Origin: Edaphochlamys debaryana
Taxonomy: Eukaryota; Chlorophyta; Chlorophyceae; Chlamydomonadales
NCBI GenBank assembly: GCA_016858145.1
Contig: JAEHOE010000005.1
Location: 1,674,001-1,738,000 of the forward strand
Length of the DNA: 64,000 nt
Direction of reading: 5' to 3'
The notes under the pieces are model-generated. The model saw nothing but the letters and a program-made list of their open reading frames with translations, was not told where the DNA came from and ran no database searches. Position 1 is the first letter of the stretch; the number at the start of each line of letters is the position of its first letter. This document shows positions 22,974 to 35,032 of this stretch, piece after piece. A program made the translations under genes and the position numbers.

Positions 22974-23144
22974 CTATGCGGGCCCAATGTGATAAAGAAT
23001 ATAGTTTATGCCCATTAACGCCAGGCTTGCGGCTAATAGGGGCATGATGTGTTCTTCGACCGCCGAGCTGCCGACAGTGTCGCTTCGCGGGGTCGTCCCC
23101 CCGACTTCTCCACCGAGGAGCCACGACCGCTCAAATGCCAGCAT
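22974..23144 (-). CDS. Possible small ORF (56 aa) with C-terminal membrane segment, upstream of the giant HRGP
   Basis: ATG at 23144 opens MLAFERSWLLGGEVGG and ends with a hydrophobic tail, IMPLLAASLALMGINYILYH, before the stop at 22974. Local base composition is less GC-rich than the surroundings. The ORF stops only 45 nt before the HRGP ATG on the same strand. It could be a tail-anchored mini-protein on a dicistronic transcript (polycistronic nuclear mRNAs are reported in green algae), an upstream regulatory ORF, or chance. I do not recognise the family. Confidence 0.3.
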   Translation of the reverse strand: MLAFERSWLLGGEVGGTTPRSDTVGSSAVEEHIMPLLAASLALMGINYILYHIGPA

Positions 23145-24883
23145 GACTGAACGTATATGGATATGACCTAAAACGCTCACACTTGGGTCATCCGACGGGA
23201 GACGGACCACGCACGAGACGCGCATGTCAGCCCAAACGGTCCCCACCCTTGACGGCCTCGCACGGCGCCGGCAGACGTTGCGTCCAGCCGATCCAAGCCA
23301 TTCCAGGCCTCTGGCATACGTCCGGCGGTTTGCAGGAGTCCTGCGGCGGCCATGGTCAGTTGGATGTGGTCAGGAAGGGTGGTCAGGGGGGTCAGGAGGG
23401 AAGGGGAGGGGAGCCTAGGGGAGGGGGACGAGGTTCAGGCCCTGTCAGGAGGCTCTACGGCAACGTTGGCCGCACCCAAGCTGGCAAGAACAGCCATCCC
23501 CTGTCACTCCTGCGCAGAAAAGCCTTGGCTCTCTGTGCCCTTGCCCTAGCCCACGTCGTCATCCACTGAGCTGCGCAGCAAGAGGAGGCTTCCCCTTCAG
23601 CCTTTATGAGACCTACCTCCTAGCTGCGGCAACCGCCGCCGCACGGAAGTTGAGGCACCAGAAAGCGGGCCTTGTTTCGCTGGGCGCGCCATTGCTGACG
23701 AACTGAAGGACCCAAGCGTCTGACTGCCCTTACATGACATTCCTGAATCCTGGCTAGGCCGCGAGGCCGGGTCAAGGATGGCTTGAGAGCACAGACGCGC
23801 ACCCATAACCTGAAGAGCACGCCACATCATCGAGCACATGTGTGTGTGTGTGGGGGGGGGGGGGTAAAAGGAAAGTGCCACGAGGGCACGCCTCCTAACG
23901 GGGGTGGAAGAGCCATGGAGGGGAGGCGGCCAAGCCCCAAGCAGGGAGTGCGGCCTGATACCACCCGCCCGCCCTGGGAGGAGGCCTGGACAACGCCCTG
24001 TCACCACGGGCGTCGCGGGGCGGGCGGGGAAGCGCCCGGAGGCCGCGAAACTGTTCTTCCCACGACGTACCGGTACGGGAGGATGCCGGAACCCGGCAAC
24101 CCGGAGTCCTCCGCACGCCCTTGAATGCGTTTTAACGCAGGCAAGTCACAGGGCGGGTGCGTCGCGCAGGGCTCGAGGGAGTGTGGAAGCCAAGTGCGCA
24201 AGTCCTGGTCAACATTTCTGTGCATTGCGCCTTGTAGTTATGACTGTGTTCTCCTCGTGTTCTCGTGTGTCCTGTGGCCCGCCTGGCGCGCCTCCTCGGG
24301 CCGGCCTGGTTCCGGCCCCTGCAATCCGGGATTCGCCCCTCGCGGCCACTGGGTTCGTCTTGCAGCGGCCTCCCTAACACCCCCAGACAACCCCAGGCAC
24401 TCGAACCAAACAGGGACAGAGGATGAGACGTCAATAGCGAGCAGAAGCACTTCCCTTCGCCAAGCCTGCTTTGCTTTTCCACCTGCGCCAGCGCCACCGC
24501 ATTGCAGCGATACACTGAGCGGCTATTAAGCCTAAACTGCTCACCGCCGGGGAGCTCTTAGCACTGCGGTCGACCATGACGAGGAGCGCTTGCGCCTGCC
24601 CAGCGCAGTGAGCTAGCGCTGCTACTACGCACTCCCTGGTAAGAGCATGGGCGCTGGAGTCAGCGGGGTGGTGACGAACTTGGGCAAAAGCCCAATCGTC
24701 CGGGCGACAATTTGGAGCGCTGGCCACTGGAAGCCGAGGCTGCGGGCGCCCTGTTGTGCTTGCCGGTCTCCGCTGGCGAGAAGCGCACGGCTGCGCGGGC
24801 GCTCCAGGTTGCTCAGGCAGCCGGCCCGTTTCAGCCTTTTTCTGGGCTTCTCCGTCCCTCAGGCGCCGCCGACGCAGTGCACA
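23145..24883. other. Intergenic region between the divergent HRGP and the 24.9-kb gene
   Basis: No convincing gene is seen. The ORFs here are short and have no sensible composition. It should hold the two divergent promoters. The only distinct structure is a (TG)n tract followed by 13 G at 23838-23864. Confidence 0.5.
23838..23864 (+). repeat. (TG)n followed by G13 tract
   Basis: A simple repeat of seven TG units runs directly into 13 consecutive G. It lies in non-coding DNA and could form a G-quadruplex or Z-DNA-like structure; no further function can be read from the sequence. Confidence 0.9.
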
Positions 24884-26318
24884 ATGGAGGAGGTCGCGGA
24901 CACGTTCAGTGATGCCGCGAGTGAGGACCTAGGGGACCTCTTCGCGTCGCGGTTGGGCTCCCTGAGCATTGCGGCCTCCGCATCCTCGCGCTTCGATACC
25001 GCCTTCACGTTTGACACATCATCTCGGTCATCTTCACTACGGGTGCGTCTGCTCGCGGGCGTGGGCGCGCGCGGTGCGGGGGAGGGGTGCTAGCGCTGGT
25101 CCCCGAGTTAGGGGGGTTGGAGGCGGGGCTGCCAGCAGGCGGGCGGGGCTTGCGTCACACTCCCCGCAGCCCTCACCCACGCCCGCGCCCGCGCCGCCAA
25201 GTCCACGATGCTAAGCAGCTGTGGATCCCCCCATAACGCAGCTGCGCCGCGGGGGTTTGGCCCTTGCCCCCCTCTCCCACTCTAGTGTAACCCCCCCCCC
25301 TGCCTGCCCTCTATGCTCGCCGCCCTTCGCCCCGGTCTTCCTGACACTAACCCTGGCGCTCACCCCGCGTTTCTCCCCGCAGCACTGCGAGAGCACCTCC
25401 CGCAGCCAAGTGGTGGCGCTCACCACCTGCTCGGAGCCCGGTGGACCGCTTCCTCAGCTGCTCCCCGCCGTGGTCGCGCCCTGCCACTCCCACCGCCGCC
25501 ACGTGACGGCCCTCCGCCGCTCCTCCGCCGCGACCGGCCCCAGCAACACGGCAGGCGACGCGCACTACGACAGCCACAGCGCCGGCGGCGCACCGGAGCA
25601 CTCCAACCGGAGCAGCGCCTCGGGCTGGAGCCCCTCGTCTTCCGCCGTACGGTCAGGCCCGGCGGCGTCTGGGCCTGACTCGGGCCCGCTATCGGCGCTC
25701 GAGGCCGCCGTCGCCTCGACGCTGCCGGCCGACGTGTCTGTACTGCCACGGGGGAGCAGCGGCGGCTCGGCCTCGGGCGCCGCGTCTCCAACCGCATCGA
25801 GCGTGGGCGCGTGCGGCATTGGCTACGCTGGCGGCGCCGCATCGACGGCCTTCTGCCTCAAGCGGCGCAGCTGTCCAGAGCCGTGCCTGCGGCTAAAGCC
25901 GGACGCGGTCGACTCTGGGCCCAAGCAGTGGCCCGAGCCGCCGGCGCCCCGGTGGCCTCCGCCGGCCGTCGCCACCACCAGCCCAAGCCCGAGCCCAAGC
26001 CCAACGCCGGCCCAGGCGTCGCCGTCGGGCCACGCGCTACCGACCAGCTCCGCCACGGCGATCCCCACCGCCGCCGCGGGCGGCGCGGGCCTGGGCGGGG
26101 AGCCGTCGGGCTACAGCCCCGTCCACACGCCGGCGGGCAGCCCCTCCCCCACGTCGTCGTTCGCCTCCTTCGCCGCCACGCTGGCGGCGCAGTACTTTGC
26201 CGAGTACGGCGCCGTACCGGACGTACCGAAGCACATCGACGCCATCCGGCTGCGCGTCGGCGGCGGCGGCAAGCGCCAGAGGCTCATGGGCGTTGAGGCG
26301 GCCATGGCTGACGCCTAG
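24884..26318 (+). CDS. Ser/Pro/Ala-rich protein of unknown function
   Basis: Two exons fit: 24884-25042 (donor CGG|GTGCGT) and 25383-26318 (acceptor CCCGCAG), both phase 0, giving 363-364 residues. The ATG has a good algal context (CACAATGG). An in-frame ATG at 24647 exists, but the stretch between looks like leader. The N-terminus is acidic (MEEVADTFSDAASEDLGDL). The middle is low complexity, with a Lys-Arg-Arg patch, CLKRRSC. The C-terminal 40 residues are the most protein-like: AAQYFAEYGAVPDVPKHIDA followed by IRLRVGGGGKRQRLMG. No known domain was recognised. The small basic C-terminus could bind nucleic acid or another protein; that is only a guess. Confidence 0.65.
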
Positions 26319-27917
26319 GCGCCTGGGGGTTGCTTGGCTGTCGGGCTCAGGCCGGCCAACGCGGGCCGGCCGCCGGGCTGATGCTGGCTAGGCCGTGCGG
26401 CGCGCGCTGTAGGTGCTAGCTGATGGTGGTGTTGCAGGGTTGTGCGTGGGCGCGTGCACGCATCGCGTCCTTCCTCCAGAGCCGAAGACTCGTCAGGAGG
26501 CCGACACTTGCGAGAAGACCAAGGATGGTTGGTGCGAAACGCATGATTGGGCTGCCGCCGCCCTCGGACGGCACGTGAGGGCAGGTGGAGGTTTTTGAGA
26601 CCGGCAGGCAGGCGAGCGCGCGAAGATAGGGCTGCAACACCTATCATTGCCGTCGACGCGTTTCCTAGGAGGCGGACGCGCGTGTGGTGAAACCGCTATG
26701 GTACCTCGTGTATGTGCGCTTCTGCACGCGTTGCAGGCGCCAGTGTACGTGTGTCGTACATCTGTATGCGTGTGTACCAAACCTGTTGTCGTACATCGTT
26801 TTAACGCGGTCGTGTCGTGGTCGCCACGGCGAGTCTCCGCGTGTTCTTGAAAGAGATGTCGCCGCTGATACGAAGTGGATAGAGGCAGTCCTAGGGGGAA
26901 TCCTAGGGTGTTCTCGGCGATCGCGACGAGCATCCTCGCGCGACTGGGGGCAGCGGAAAGAGGGTGCCGTGGGTTCTGGGCCTTGCTGGCATGCTATGCT
27001 AGGCAGAGGGGGGTAGACGACTTCGCCTTTCTGGGCGACCATTGGTTGAATGCGCAGCCACGGCTTTCGTGTGGGAATACTCATACCAGGGGCTACTAAG
27101 GACCACTAGCTGGTGGCGGGGGGAGCAGCGGCCCACTGCTTTCGCAGTCGGGAGCAAACGGTGGAACCCATACATAGTTGGACGGCGGATCGGAGGGCAT
27201 GAGGTGAGGTGAAGCAGCTTGCGCGGCCGGTGCCCGAGTGTCAGAGAGGACTGCCTCGCGGCTGCGGGAGGTCCGGCGCACATCAGGCTAGCTTCGAAGG
27301 CAGCTAAGGCTGCGTGGGCCCTCGTGTGACTGGGCATTCTGCGAATCTGTTGGGGGCGGGGGGCGCAGGTGTTCGTGCGGGCCATTTCCGCCCTTTCTTT
27401 CGGGGCGAACCCGCCCTGAGCAATAATGTCGCTACCGGTATGCGTCAGCCGCCCCTGGCGATGCCTCCCCTTTGGGAGGCAGTCGCCTGTTGTTGGGCCG
27501 TCGTGCGGTCGAAGGCTGCATGTTGCCGATTTCGGCGTGTCGGGCTCACATGAATTGCAAGGGCAGTCCCCGTGGGATGTGCCCCTGCGTTGGTCAGTGA
27601 TGGGCATGGCGTGGTGCATGCAGCACACCCAAGGGGCGCTGCTGGCTGGTCGTGTTTGTGGACACACGTCTGTGATTCATGCGTGGGCGCTCTGCCCGGG
27701 CCTCACGGGCTGGCCTGCGCGTGCCCTTCGCGAATTTGCGGACGGCACGGGTGTGGTGGGCAGGCCCCATGGGCCGACCCCAGGTGGGCCGCCTGATGAG
27801 GCCCGATCGCTTCTGATGGGGCAGGCGCGTGGTTCCAGGATTCATGATGTACATTGGATCAATCGAAATACGGGGGCTTTGGAGCATGGTTTGGCTGGTG
27901 GCGTGCTGAAGTGCCAA

Positions 27918-27922
27918 TGTAA
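27918..27922 (+). terminator. TGTAA poly(A) signal candidate
   Basis: TGTAA is the usual poly(A) signal of chlamydomonad nuclear genes. This copy is 1.6 kb past the stop of the 24.9-kb gene, so the assignment is weak. Confidence 0.3.
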
Positions 27923-28044
27923 GGGACACTTACAGAGCGCCGCGCGTCGCCTCCCAGCTCCCAGCTGACGTCTCCCAGCTGACAACTCGGCATCTGCATG
28001 ACATGAGAGCTCACCGACGCTTTCGGCCCAGCTGACATCAAGCC

Positions 28045-28049
28045 TTACA
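28045..28049 (-). terminator. TGTAA poly(A) signal candidate for the Lys-rich nuclear protein gene
   Basis: TTACA on the plus strand lies about 450 bp beyond the stop codon at 28495, a usual 3' UTR length in these algae. Confidence 0.45.
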
Positions 28050-28494
28050 ATTGTCATCGCGCACCTGCTTCAATCCCGGGCAGACCACCATCATCCTTGC
28101 AATCACGGTGACAAGTTGGCAAGCACTTGACAGCGCTCGAAGGCGGCAGCACGACAGACCGCTGCCTTCCACGCAGGGCCATAACCTAAAATGCCATCCT
28201 AGAACGCGCCCCAACCTCGAAGTCCGTCCACCTCCCTACGAGACTGTCAGTCAGTCGTAGTAAGAGTCAACAGCGCGGAGTATTCAGCGCTACTACTGAG
28301 CTGTGCAGCAGTCCGGGCTTGCCACCTTGCCCCAGCTAGCTCACAGCCCGCAAGCCACGCTGAACAGGACCACCTAGTGTGCCCAGATACGTCGAGCCGC
28401 CGGACCCGCCCCCAACGCTGCCACACGGCAGTACTGAGGTGCAGCACGCCGACCCAAACCTGCCGTACTGCGTACGACAGTGTACGGCGGGGGT

Positions 28495-30975
28495 TTACTT
28501 CTTGACCTTGGTGGGGTCGTCCGGCTCCAGGCGTGCGTGCAGTCGCTGCGCCTCGGCGAGGTCTCCGGTCTTGTAGGCCAGATTCATCTTGGCACGCAGC
28601 ATCTCCTGCGGGGCGGGAATGTGGCGCGAGGGGGAGCACGGGGGCGGGGAGGATGAGGAGGTCGAAGAAGTGGATGGGGTTTTGGGAAGGGGGGTTCAAG
28701 GGAAGAGCCGGTGATAGGTTGATGGGGGAAGGGGCGTTGGGGAAGTCGGTTGCGTGGGAGCACAGTGAGGGCGGAGAGGAGGATGGCTGGATGGGTTAAG
28801 GGCCGTGGGCCTGGGTGACGTGGTGCACGACCCCGTCATGACAGGGGCGTGCGGCGGTTAGCGCCTTAATAACCCTCAGCACGTGACGGACCACAGCAGG
28901 CCACGCCGCCTGCCCAGTCCAGCCCAGCCCCCACAAACGCATGCGGGCGCAAATGTACGGCACGCAAGCACCCCATGAATGGGGACGCACCCCACGAACG
29001 GGCACGCACCCCACAAACGCGCACGCACCTGGTCGCGCATGGCCTGCGCCTTGTCGCTGTACTTGATCTGGCGGTACGCGTCCTGCATGCGCTCCGCCGC
29101 CAGCTTGCGCCGCTCCTCCTCGCGCTCCTGCCGCAGCGCCTCCTCATCGTTGACGGCCTTCTTACCGCCCTTGGCCGCCGCCTTGGCGCCCTTGGCCGCG
29201 GCCTTGGCGGCCTTGGCGCGCTCGTAGGCCTCCAGGTCATAATATTTACGGTGGGGGAGAGTGCCTGGGGGGGGGGCAGGGGTTTGGGTGGGACGGCATT
29301 GGGGGTCGGGGGTTGAGGGCAGAAGTCCTAGTCACGCGGAACGTGCGCTGCGGATGCTGCGTGGCGGAGGCAAGCGCGGCGGGGGCGCACTCAGGGTGGA
29401 GTGCTGGAGCGTGCGGGGATGTCGCTCCCTACCGCCTGCGCAAACGCATGCTCGCACGCGATTTGCACCACTGCCACCCCCCCCACCCCCACACGACACG
29501 CTCGCACGCACCCGTGTTGTAGTCCTCCATGTAGTCCTTGAACAGGTCCCGCTCCTCGAACTTGCCCAGGTTCTCCACGTCCACCTTCTTCACATCCAGC
29601 GCCCACAGAATGAACTCGTTGCGCTTGGCGTAGCCGTCAGCCTGGGGGAAGCGGGCGGGGCGCGGGTCAGGTGGGGGGCGGAGGTGGGGACAGAGGGGGA
29701 AGAGGAAGATGCGTCGCGACCGCGGGGGTGCGGGAGCGGGCGGCTGGGGCTGCATGCGTGATAGCATAGAGGAATCGCGTGCTGGGGAGGCAAGCGGGCA
29801 AGATGATCCTGCTGTGCGCACGCCGTTGCCTGCCTTACCTCGCGGATGATGCCGTACTTGCCGAAGTCCATGGCGCCGCCGCCGCCCATGACCGCCTTGT
29901 CCTTGTCCTTGGACCGCTTCTTCTTCTCCTTCTCCTTCCCGCGCTTCTTCTTGCTCCGCTTCTTGTCCTTGTCTTTCCCGCTGCGTTTCCGCTGCGGAGC
30001 GCGGTTGGGGGCACGGAGTGAGGTTTTAAATTGAGAGGCGGGAACCACGGGATTGAGGCCACCCCCAGGAGCTGCAAACGATCAGGGCTGTCTCCTCACA
30101 AGCTGTTGATAATTCAGGGTCAGTCCCAGAGGCTGCATCAAGCCCTTGAGGCCGACACGTTGAGGTACCCTAGAAGGGCTTGCCGGCCGTTACAGGATCC
30201 TCTTTGGCGGGCATGCGGAGGGTGGGCCCGCCTCACCTTGCCCCGACCGCCGCCCTCCGAGTCTGACCCGCTGCCGCCCTCGCTCTCCGAGCCGCTGCTG
30301 CTCCCGCTGCCCGAGTCGCTCGAGCCCTCGGCTGCCTTCTCCAGCTCCGCCTGCACCTTCTTGCGCTTCTGCGGTGTGCGGGGGAGGGCCGGGCACGGGC
30401 ACGGGCACGGGTGGTGAACTGCAGGAGAGCGGACTCGGCACGGGGGCGGGGCTGCGTCGGGTTGTGCGGCCTTGCGGCCAGCAGCGACGGTGGCAGGACC
30501 TCTTCTAGCGGCCAGGCCCTAGCAGCGCCTTTCTGTCTGTGATGAGCAACACACGCCCAAGGGGCGTGGCTTTGGGCGTTCAACCTCACTAAAAGCCAGG
30601 CGTGTGGGACCTCCCGGCGTCGGCAGCCCCCACGTCCTTCCTCGCCCCCTCCCCCGGCCTTTCCTCGCTTCCCACCTTCTGGATCGCCTTCAGCTTCAGG
30701 TCATTCTCTGCCACGAAGCGTCGCAGCAGGGGTAGGGCCTTCTCCACGTCCCAGTCCGTCTCCCTCAGTGCCATGACCCGGGCGAAGAAGCCCAGCTGGG
30801 GCATGAGGATAGACAGCTTCTGCAGGGCGTTTTGCTCCTTATCCAGCTGCATCTGCTCCGCATGGAGCTGAACCATGGACTTGCCGACATTCTCTGTCTG
30901 GCCGGCAGTGCCGCGCGTGTACAGGTTATTGGCATCTATACCTAGCTTGTTCGTGCCGACCACAAAGGACGCCAT
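28495..30975 (-). CDS. Lys/Glu-rich nuclear-type protein with a conserved DYNTxTLPHxKYYDLE region
   Basis: Six exons close in phase: 30975-30676, 30368-30237, 29991-29839, 29641-29512, 29264-29029, 28605-28495; product 353 residues. The ATG at 30975 has a strong context (GCCATGG). The first 100 residues are folded and helical, with LRETDWDVEKALPLLRRF resembling a UBA/CUE-like helix pair. Residues 101-144 are an acidic Ser/Glu/Gly stretch. Residues 145-185 are strongly basic (KDKDKKRSKKKRGKEKEKKK), a likely nuclear signal. A well-conserved-looking block follows, with ADGYAKRNEFILWALDVKKV, then DYNTGTLPHRKYYDLEAYER across the exon 4/5 junction, and a C-terminal helix (MNLAYKTGDLAEAQRLHARL). The arrangement suggests an RNA-processing or nuclear factor. 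I know of similar motifs in uncharacterised plant and animal proteins but cannot name the family with certainty. Confidence 0.85.
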
Positions 30976-31356
30976 GGCGCCGAGTAGTGCCGGGGCCACG
31001 CAGGCCCGGCAGAGGTTTGCACTCGGCTTGAGGACTGGGGAGTGTGGAACGGAAGAATCGGCAGTGGGGCCCCTCGCGCTTTGTTTGCGTAGCTTCGCTG
31101 CTAGTTCGTCTAAGTTAAGTCTTCAGTCCGGACAGTGTTTCGGCTAGTCGCCAAGCGTCCGGTGCCGGGATTGAGGGGGCTGGTTTCGATGCGGAGGTCC
31201 TTGAGCTTCCTTTGCCGCTTTCCTCTGTACACACCCTCGCTTGTTAACTACAGCTGTGCCGTGAACCTGAACACCACCTCAGGAGCTTGGCCCGAACTGC
31301 CTTCCGATCTCTAGCCTCGTTATCTCGCAGGCGCCTTTGCGCCTTCAGTAGCAACC
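30976..31356. promoter_or_regulatory. Bidirectional promoter region
   Basis: Only 381 bp separates the ATGs of two divergent genes, so both promoters and both 5' UTRs must lie here. No clear TATA box is seen. The divergent partners are both nuclear proteins with likely RNA-related roles, which suggests shared expression. Confidence 0.6.
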
Positions 31357-33108
31357 ATGGTGACGCTAGAGGAGGTCGACAAGCTCAAAGTGCCCGTGAG
31401 TAACCGCTCTGCTTGCCGGAAGCGGGACACCGGGTCAATGCGCGTGGTTGTCCAGGGGCTCCAGCTGCGCATGGGCTCTCACTCTGTACACACGCTGATC
31501 CTGTTACGGTCGGTCGCGCAGGAGCTGAAGGCGGCGTGCAAGGAGCTTGGCCTGGAGCAGTCAGGCAACAAGGCGGACCTTGTTGCTCGGCTCAAGGCAG
31601 CCCTGTCGGAAGCCCCAGACGGGGCGGCAGCCACGGACGACGCTGCTGCGGAGGGCGCGGAGGCGGCGGAGGAGGCCAAGCCAGCGGAGGGGGATGCCGC
31701 CGCCGCTGCGCCCGCGGCAGCACAACCAGCTGCCGCTGGGGCTGACGGCGCCGCGGAAGCGGCCGCCGCCGCCGAGGCTGCCCCCGCTGCCGCCCCCGCT
31801 GGTGACGGCAAGCGCGCCAAGATCCTGTTCTCGGAGTCGGAGGCCGCGGTGCGTGGGCTTTCGGCCTGCAACACGCGCAAGCGGCTCGCACACACCTCTT
31901 TGGGCCTGCCTTAGCTGCCTGGTTTGCTGGGCACTGTGCCAAGGTCAGGGGCTTGGCTCAAGACAGTCCGCTGACACTGCTGATGAAAGCCTGCCGCCCT
32001 CTTCCCCTTCCCTTTTAAACGCATGATATTCCACAGAAGTTCGAGGCAGCCAAGGTGGAGGTCGTAAGAAGCGCGTCCCCGCCGGGGCCCGAGGAGAAGA
32101 AGCTGTCGGACGCGGAGCGCATCAAGCTGCGCAAGGAGCGGTGAGCGGAGTGGTGGGGGCCCTGGTCGCCACCACAGATAGCTTCGTGTAGTTGCATGCA
32201 TGTCTGGCAGGTTCACGGCGACCAGCAGCTGCGGTGGCTTGCTATGCTGCGTTCCATGGATAAGCCGACTGGCACGGGCGGCGCGCGGTCAGCCGTGCTT
32301 CTGCGCTTTCCCGGGCTCACTCGTTCGCCCGATCTCTGGGATGCCGTGAAGGAGGCTGACGCGTGTTGCCTGTTGCTGCCCGCAGATTCAAGGACCCCGA
32401 CTCTGAGCGCCTCAAGACCCGCGCGGCGCGCTTCGGCCTGGTAGGTGCCCCCGCGCACGGTTGCAAGGCGGGGAAACGCAGCGAGCAAGCAAGGCTGAGG
32501 CGGCAGGTCTCTGCATGGACAGGACACCTACCCGAAGTCGACACCCAATGCCGGTACCAGCCCCCGTCCAGCCAACATAACGGCCACCCTACATCACCTG
32601 TCGTTCCAACCTGCCGACCCATTATGCTCCCCCAGGTGGACCCCGAGCTGGAGAAGGAGAAGGCGCTCAAGCGCGCCGAGCGCTTCGGCGTACAGCACCC
32701 GGAGCTGGAGAAGGCGAAGAAGGAGCAGCGCGCGGCGCGGTTCGGCATCGTGGACGAGGAGACCAAGAAGAAGCAGCGGATGGAGAAGTTCAAGCCGCTC
32801 AAGGAAGACGGCGCCAAGGCCGCGGGCGGCGCCAAGGCCGCGGCCTTCGGGGGCGCCGTCAAGGCGGAGGAGGACTTCGAGGAGAAGCGCAAGGTGGGGC
32901 GGAGGCCGGGCAGGGCAGGTTAAGAGGGTGACGCCGGTCGGGCTTCCGGGGTCGGAGGGGACTGATGTTAGGGTGGGTGCACCGGGTTGCTGTGCTGGGG
33001 CACACAAGGTTGGTGTGTGGGAGCCAAAGTTGCCTAGACCGAGTCCCCCTTGGCCCCTTGCGCTCGACCCCGCAGGCCCGTGCCGCCCGTTTCGCGGCAG
33101 CGTCTTGA
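31357..33108 (+). CDS. SAP-domain mRNA-export factor, SARNP/CIP29/MOS11/Tho1 family
   Basis: Six exons close in phase: 31357-31395, 31522-31848, 32037-32140, 32386-32440, 32636-32893, 33076-33108; product 271 residues. An N-terminal SAP motif (about residues 5-42) reads KVPELKAACKELGLEQSGNK then ADLVARLKAAL, a two-helix nucleic-acid-binding fold, and is split by intron 1. An Ala/Pro/Glu-rich linker follows. The C-terminal half carries the hallmark repeats RAARFG (about 169), RAERFG (188), RAARFG (207) and RAARF (263), which in human SARNP and yeast Tho1 contact the DDX39B/Sub2 helicase. The expected role is coupling transcription to mRNA export through TREX in the nucleus. The length is close to its relatives. 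The order of domains and repeats makes the family call secure; a one-to-one orthologue is likely. Confidence 0.93.
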
Positions 33109-35032
33109 GGCTGACCTGCGGCGGCCAGCCGCGGGCGTTGGCGCGCTAGGAGGGGGGCTGGGGCGGCGGCAGGGGTGACGCGCGGCCGCCGTGTCTGGCG
33201 GCGGGATTGGTGAGGGTGGAAGGGGACCCGCGGCGCGGTCTGCTCACTGGCTCGCCGGTTGCAAGGTTAACGCGCCGCGATGAGAGGGGGTCCAGGCCTC
33301 CTGGTCGAGCTTGGGCGCTAAGCTTGGAGCGCGGGGACCTTGTACAGGGCATAAAGGTTTGGGGCCTGCTGTGGAGGGTGTGGGCTCAGAGCGGCATGGA
33401 AGGCGCTGATGGCCTGACTGACAGTCGCGGCACGGCCGGAGGTCACCTGGACTGGGAATGACAATTGGAGCGCTTTGGCTGCTGACGAGGAGAGAGACGA
33501 GCACAAGACGGGGTATGGGTGGATGAGGGTCGGACGCTCGAACATGATCATGCTCATCCCTAGCACTGCACGACACACTCCGCTCGCCACCGCGGCCTCG
33601 CACGCTTCGAACCTTACTCCTTGCCGTGTTGAGCACGAACATGGATGCGGCTCCTCCTCTGCGTATATGACTAACGCCCCTCCAAGCTACTTCCTACGGT
33701 GGACGCCTCGGCGGCCTTGGGCCACTCCCAAACAGGTGAGTGTCAGCGTTAATGCTCGCGCTGCTACGCTTAGTCTAGGGCTGCCGCGCACGCGTCTGCA
33801 CACGCACGGGCGGGAGGGAAGGGGGCTGGGCGGTGCGTGTAACAGTTGGTGCTGCCGCTGACCAGTCGATGGGCTCGCCCCCGCGTGCCACTCGTGCCAC
33901 CGCTGTTGCGGAAGCTCTCACAAGCGTTGCAGCTCAGCGGGTCGTGGGGGGCTGGGCTGCCCGCAACGCAACGCATGAACGCAACGCAGCGGCCTGCAGC
34001 TATACGTGGACCAGCTGTGGCTCTCAGCGGGCGTGTACAGGTTGGGGTGCCACTGGCTACAGGGGTGACTCACCCCTGACAGGCTAGGCCTGGTGCAAGG
34101 AATGCAATTGCACACCACCCGTCGCCGCACAGCCAGCGCACACCTGCCTCACACAGGCACACCGCCTGCGGGGCTGCGGTAGCTCCTTTCCCTGGGCCTG
34201 ACTGCGCATGACTACGCTACGCACGTGTGTACGTACGTATACTGGCTTCTACGGTTCGTAGTAAGACCGGTCGCCCGGACAGCGCGCGAGGGGCGTCGGG
34301 GGCGAGGGACCGCAGGGGTCGTGACGGTTACTTGCTGCGGAGCAGGCTGTGCGAGCGAGAGCGTAGTAAGCAGGGTACACATTGTATGGAGTAGAAGGAT
34401 CGCGATTACCTACGCCGGCTTCCGGCCCGGTCGACCGCGCTAGCACCGCGCTTGCAAATTGGTAGCCCGAGTTCCCCCGGGTCCGTCGGAGTTACTCGTA
34501 CGCCAGGCCCCGCGACACCTGGCCTCCAATGATATGGGTGGTACATAAGCTGGCACAACGCACCAAAACAGGTACCCTGTCCCCCAAAAGTGAAGCTGCC
34601 GCAAACACGCCGACACCACCCGACGCCGACACCGTGTTCTTAGTACTCTGACAAGCTCGCTCCTCCACGAGCTGCACATCGCGTAAAGAAGCCCTCACCT
34701 ATCAAGTCGCTTAAGGTGAGCGCCTTTGCCGCGCCGGCGGAGCTTTCGCGATGGATGGCCAAGGGTGCCCGTAGTGGTCGAGGGCGTCGCCCGCCCCAGG
34801 GCTAGTCGCAATACAAGCAAGGGCTTGAGCGTGTATACATACAGCGCTCGGCTGGGGTCAGTGGTCGTGGTGGGCAGGATCGGTGCTGTCGTTGCGCACA
34901 GACGCACTCTGTAGCGAGTACTCCCTCACTCGGGCATTGCCTAGGACCGTATCCTCCTCCTGAAAAATGACATCAAACGCCTGAAGCTACTGTCGCTCTC
35001 CATACCCCCCGACCCGCAGAGTTTTCGTGAAC
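33109..35032. other. 3' UTR and intergenic DNA
   Basis: No supportable gene is seen. The first 0.75 kb is probably the 3' UTR of the SAP gene. A CCCGCAG at about 35013-35019 just before the next ATG may be the acceptor of a 5' UTR intron. Confidence 0.45.
33838..33842 (+). terminator. TGTAA poly(A) signal candidate for the SAP-domain gene
   Basis: TGTAA lies 730 bp beyond the TGA at 33106-33108. It is the first clear copy on the plus strand after the gene. Confidence 0.5.

Larger units (their letters stand above)
26319..28494. other. Convergent intergenic region, 3' UTRs
   Basis: No gene is supported. The flanking genes converge, so the region should hold both 3' UTRs. A TGTAA at 27918-27922 could serve the plus-strand gene. 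TTACA (TGTAA on the minus strand) at 28045-28049 and 27930-27934 could serve the minus-strand gene. Confidence 0.5.
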
